Shown one piece after another: positions 62,695 to 64,000 of a DNA stretch of 64,000 bases. Numbering within the stretch: the stretch's first letter is position 1; every line of letters starts with the position of its first letter. The DNA comes from Halobacteriovorax sp. JY17. GTDB taxonomy: Bacteria > Bdellovibrionota > Bacteriovoracia > Bacteriovoracales > Bacteriovoracaceae. The stretch lies in NCBI RefSeq assembly GCF_002753895.1, contig NZ_NJER01000001.1, positions 992,001 through 1,056,000 on the forward strand. The letters run 5' to 3'. The position numbers were made by a program, and so were the translations under genes. The notes under the pieces are model-generated. The model had not been told where the DNA came from, did not search any database, and was given only the letters and a program-made list of their open reading frames with translations.

Positions 62695-64000
62695 CTATTG
62701 TTTTTTTAACTCATCTATTAATTCATTGAACTTATCTCTAGTCATTGCGATGGTTTCACCTGCTTGATCAACGACAACAATCGTAGTCATTCCACCGACA
62801 ACGGCTCCCGCAGGATAAACTCCACCAACAGCAACTGGAGTGAGCACTAACCATCCAAGTTCAGTGACAGCAAATGTCTTCCACTGCTCATTACTAAATC
62901 CTGCTTTACTACTCTCAAGCCCATCTTCCAGGGCCTTAATTGTACTATGCTTTGGAGGGCCATACTTAGCAGTTAAATCTTTAGCAAGTTTCTTTATTGT
63001 AATTTTATCAAAAGTTTTTGAAAGCCCTTTTGGCATAGAGAGTATCCCCGCCTCGTCTAGAGCAATACGAGCATCGTGAGTACAGGCCTTAGAGATTCCT
63101 CCCTTTTTAGCAACTTGATGAATAGTTTCAAGTTGAGCAGGAGATATATCTAGAACATAGTGAGAACCAGGAACAACTTGATCCAAACTCTCAAAACTAT
63201 CAGCTTTCTTATTACTCGCAAATGTTCTACCATTCACTCTCCTTGGAAGAAGCCATGAGGAACCATCGAATGAAAAGGCCTTCATTACTTTCTCTCCATT
63301 TTCTTCAACTTCTTTAAAGTAGCGAAGTGTAATATGTCCTCGTCCCGAATTAAACTCTACAACAACTGACTTCCCTCGAGAACCTTCAGGAACCATTTCG
63401 GAAAGCCTTAAGACTGAATTATTATTTGCAAACGTCTCTAACCCTATACACATTTCTTTATTTGCACTTAGAATTTTTGGATCGAGACACTTCTTATGCA
63501 TTCCTTCAATTGTCTTTGAGTTTTCGGCAGAAAAATTTGCACAACCTTTTGAACTTCTATTTCCGATACATCTTCTAAAGACACTACTTTGTAGAATATC
63601 ACTTTCTTCTTTAGTTGCTTTAAACGTTGCCTTTGGAATAAAGGGATCGTGAATTGCTCTCGCTATTTGTCCACTAAACGCAGGTAGAAATGGGAGGGCG
63701 TCGAGAGAACTTAAAAGAGAAGCTGTCACACAAGCTTTCATATCTCTCTTCTTTAAATAATGAATTCCTTCATCAGCTTTCTTTGGACATGAAAATGCAC
63801 TTCCCTCATTATTTACAACTTCTAATTTATTAAGTTCTTCATTACAGATATCCATCGACTCATCAATACTCTTATAGAGAAATGTTGAATCTGCTCCGAT
63901 AGCGGCTGCCCTAACAGTCAAAGCAATACGTCCAAGTTGGCCGGCCCTAACAGCGAGAGCCGCTCCACCGGTAACAAGAGTCAAACCAATATTTAAACTT
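62695..64000 (-). CDS. Partial gene with a possible permuted NlpC/P60-like domain
   Basis: At least 430 residues; the start lies beyond the right edge and the reading frame is open to the end. The beginning has a hydrophobic stretch. In the middle, RGHITLRYFKE contains a His, and about 80 residues later KACTHDARIALDEAG contains a Cys before a helix. That His-then-Cys order, with a beta segment between, resembles permuted papain-like enzymes. This match is weak. The C-terminus has a hydrophobic segment (VLTPVAVGGVYPAGAVVGGM) that could cross the membrane. Confidence 0.55.
   Translation of the reverse strand, partial: SLNIGLTLVTGGAALAVRAGQLGRIALTVRAAAIGADSTFLYKSIDESMDICNEELNKLEVVNNEGSAFSCPKKADEGIHYLKKRDMKACVTASLLSSLDALPFLPAFSGQIARAIHDPFIPKATFKATKEESDILQSSVFRRCIGNRSSKGCANFSAENSKTIEGMHKKCLDPKILSANKEMCIGLETFANNNSVLRLSEMVPEGSRGKSVVVEFNSGRGHITLRYFKEVEENGEKVMKAFSFDGSSWLLPRRVNGRTFASNKKADSFESLDQVVPGSHYVLDISPAQLETIHQVAKKGGISKACTHDARIALDEAGILSMPKGLSKTFDKITIKKLAKDLTAKYGPPKHSTIKALEDGLESSKAGFSNEQWKTFAVTELGWLVLTPVAVGGVYPAGAVVGGMTTIVVVDQAGETIAMTRDKFNELIDELKKQ

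Overview
The window is AT-rich bacterial chromosome with tightly packed genes, many short overlaps of neighbouring genes, purine-rich ribosome binding sites and several TTG starts. The family content suggests a marine or freshwater predatory bacterium of the Bdellovibrionota, Bacteriovoracaceae/Halobacteriovorax type: a CcsA with a long periplasmic N-terminal domain, DUF3050, a lysine-rich histone-like protein with a SWIB domain, a type B-like PutA, and many secreted proteins of unknown family. This placement is inference; no rRNA gene or other decisive marker is present. I saw no tRNA, rRNA, CRISPR array, insertion sequence or prophage.

Layout. 1-1480 (minus): start of a PlsB-type acyltransferase gene and an IMPDH/GMP reductase-family enzyme. 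1660-3300: a hipBA toxin-antitoxin pair whose promoter carries three evenly spaced operator copies. 3358-6733 (minus): MATE exporter, a Na/Pi-cotransporter-like protein with a PhoU-like tail, and a small membrane protein. 6883-14518 (plus): one long tetrapyrrole operon, hemA - hemC/D fusion - hemL - histidine kinase - response regulator - hemE - hemN, with genes overlapping or abutting. 14716-21378: small secreted proteins, an HTH protein, a TerB-like protein, YihY and FabI. 21484-23888: a second two-component pair, divergent from deoC. 23897-29374 (minus): putA-proC-DUF4442 operon. 29548-34803: a lone receiver protein, secreted proteins, and a TonB-dependent receptor coupled to an HmuY-like lipoprotein, a probable heme-uptake pair. 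34855-42977: histone/SWIB protein, acetyltransferase, cytochrome c, thiamine pyrophosphokinase, penicillin-acylase-like hydrolase, DUF1624 membrane protein, M32 carboxypeptidase and two small CxxC proteins. 43296-51180 (plus): aconitase B, System II cytochrome c maturation (ResB and CcsA), ABC-F ATPase. 51177-64000: aldo-keto reductase, a GDPD gene broken by one stop codon, a YqaA homologue that seems to start at ATT, DUF3050, a large pseudo-receiver protein, lysR-cca-GNAT, and a secreted serine protease beside a truncated gene with a possible permuted papain-like domain.

Heme is the connecting theme. The window makes tetrapyrrole precursors from glutamyl-tRNA to protoporphyrinogen level (hemB and the last steps lie elsewhere), probably imports heme (TonB receptor plus HmuY-like protein), attaches heme to exported cytochromes (ResB/CcsA) and encodes one such cytochrome. 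The two-component system inside the heme operon is the best candidate for an undescribed regulatory link. Other points worth checking are the operator spacing at hipBA, the 40-bp-spaced direct repeats at the TonB receptor, the Cys-rich repeat protein, the single-stop GDPD and the ATT-start YqaA.
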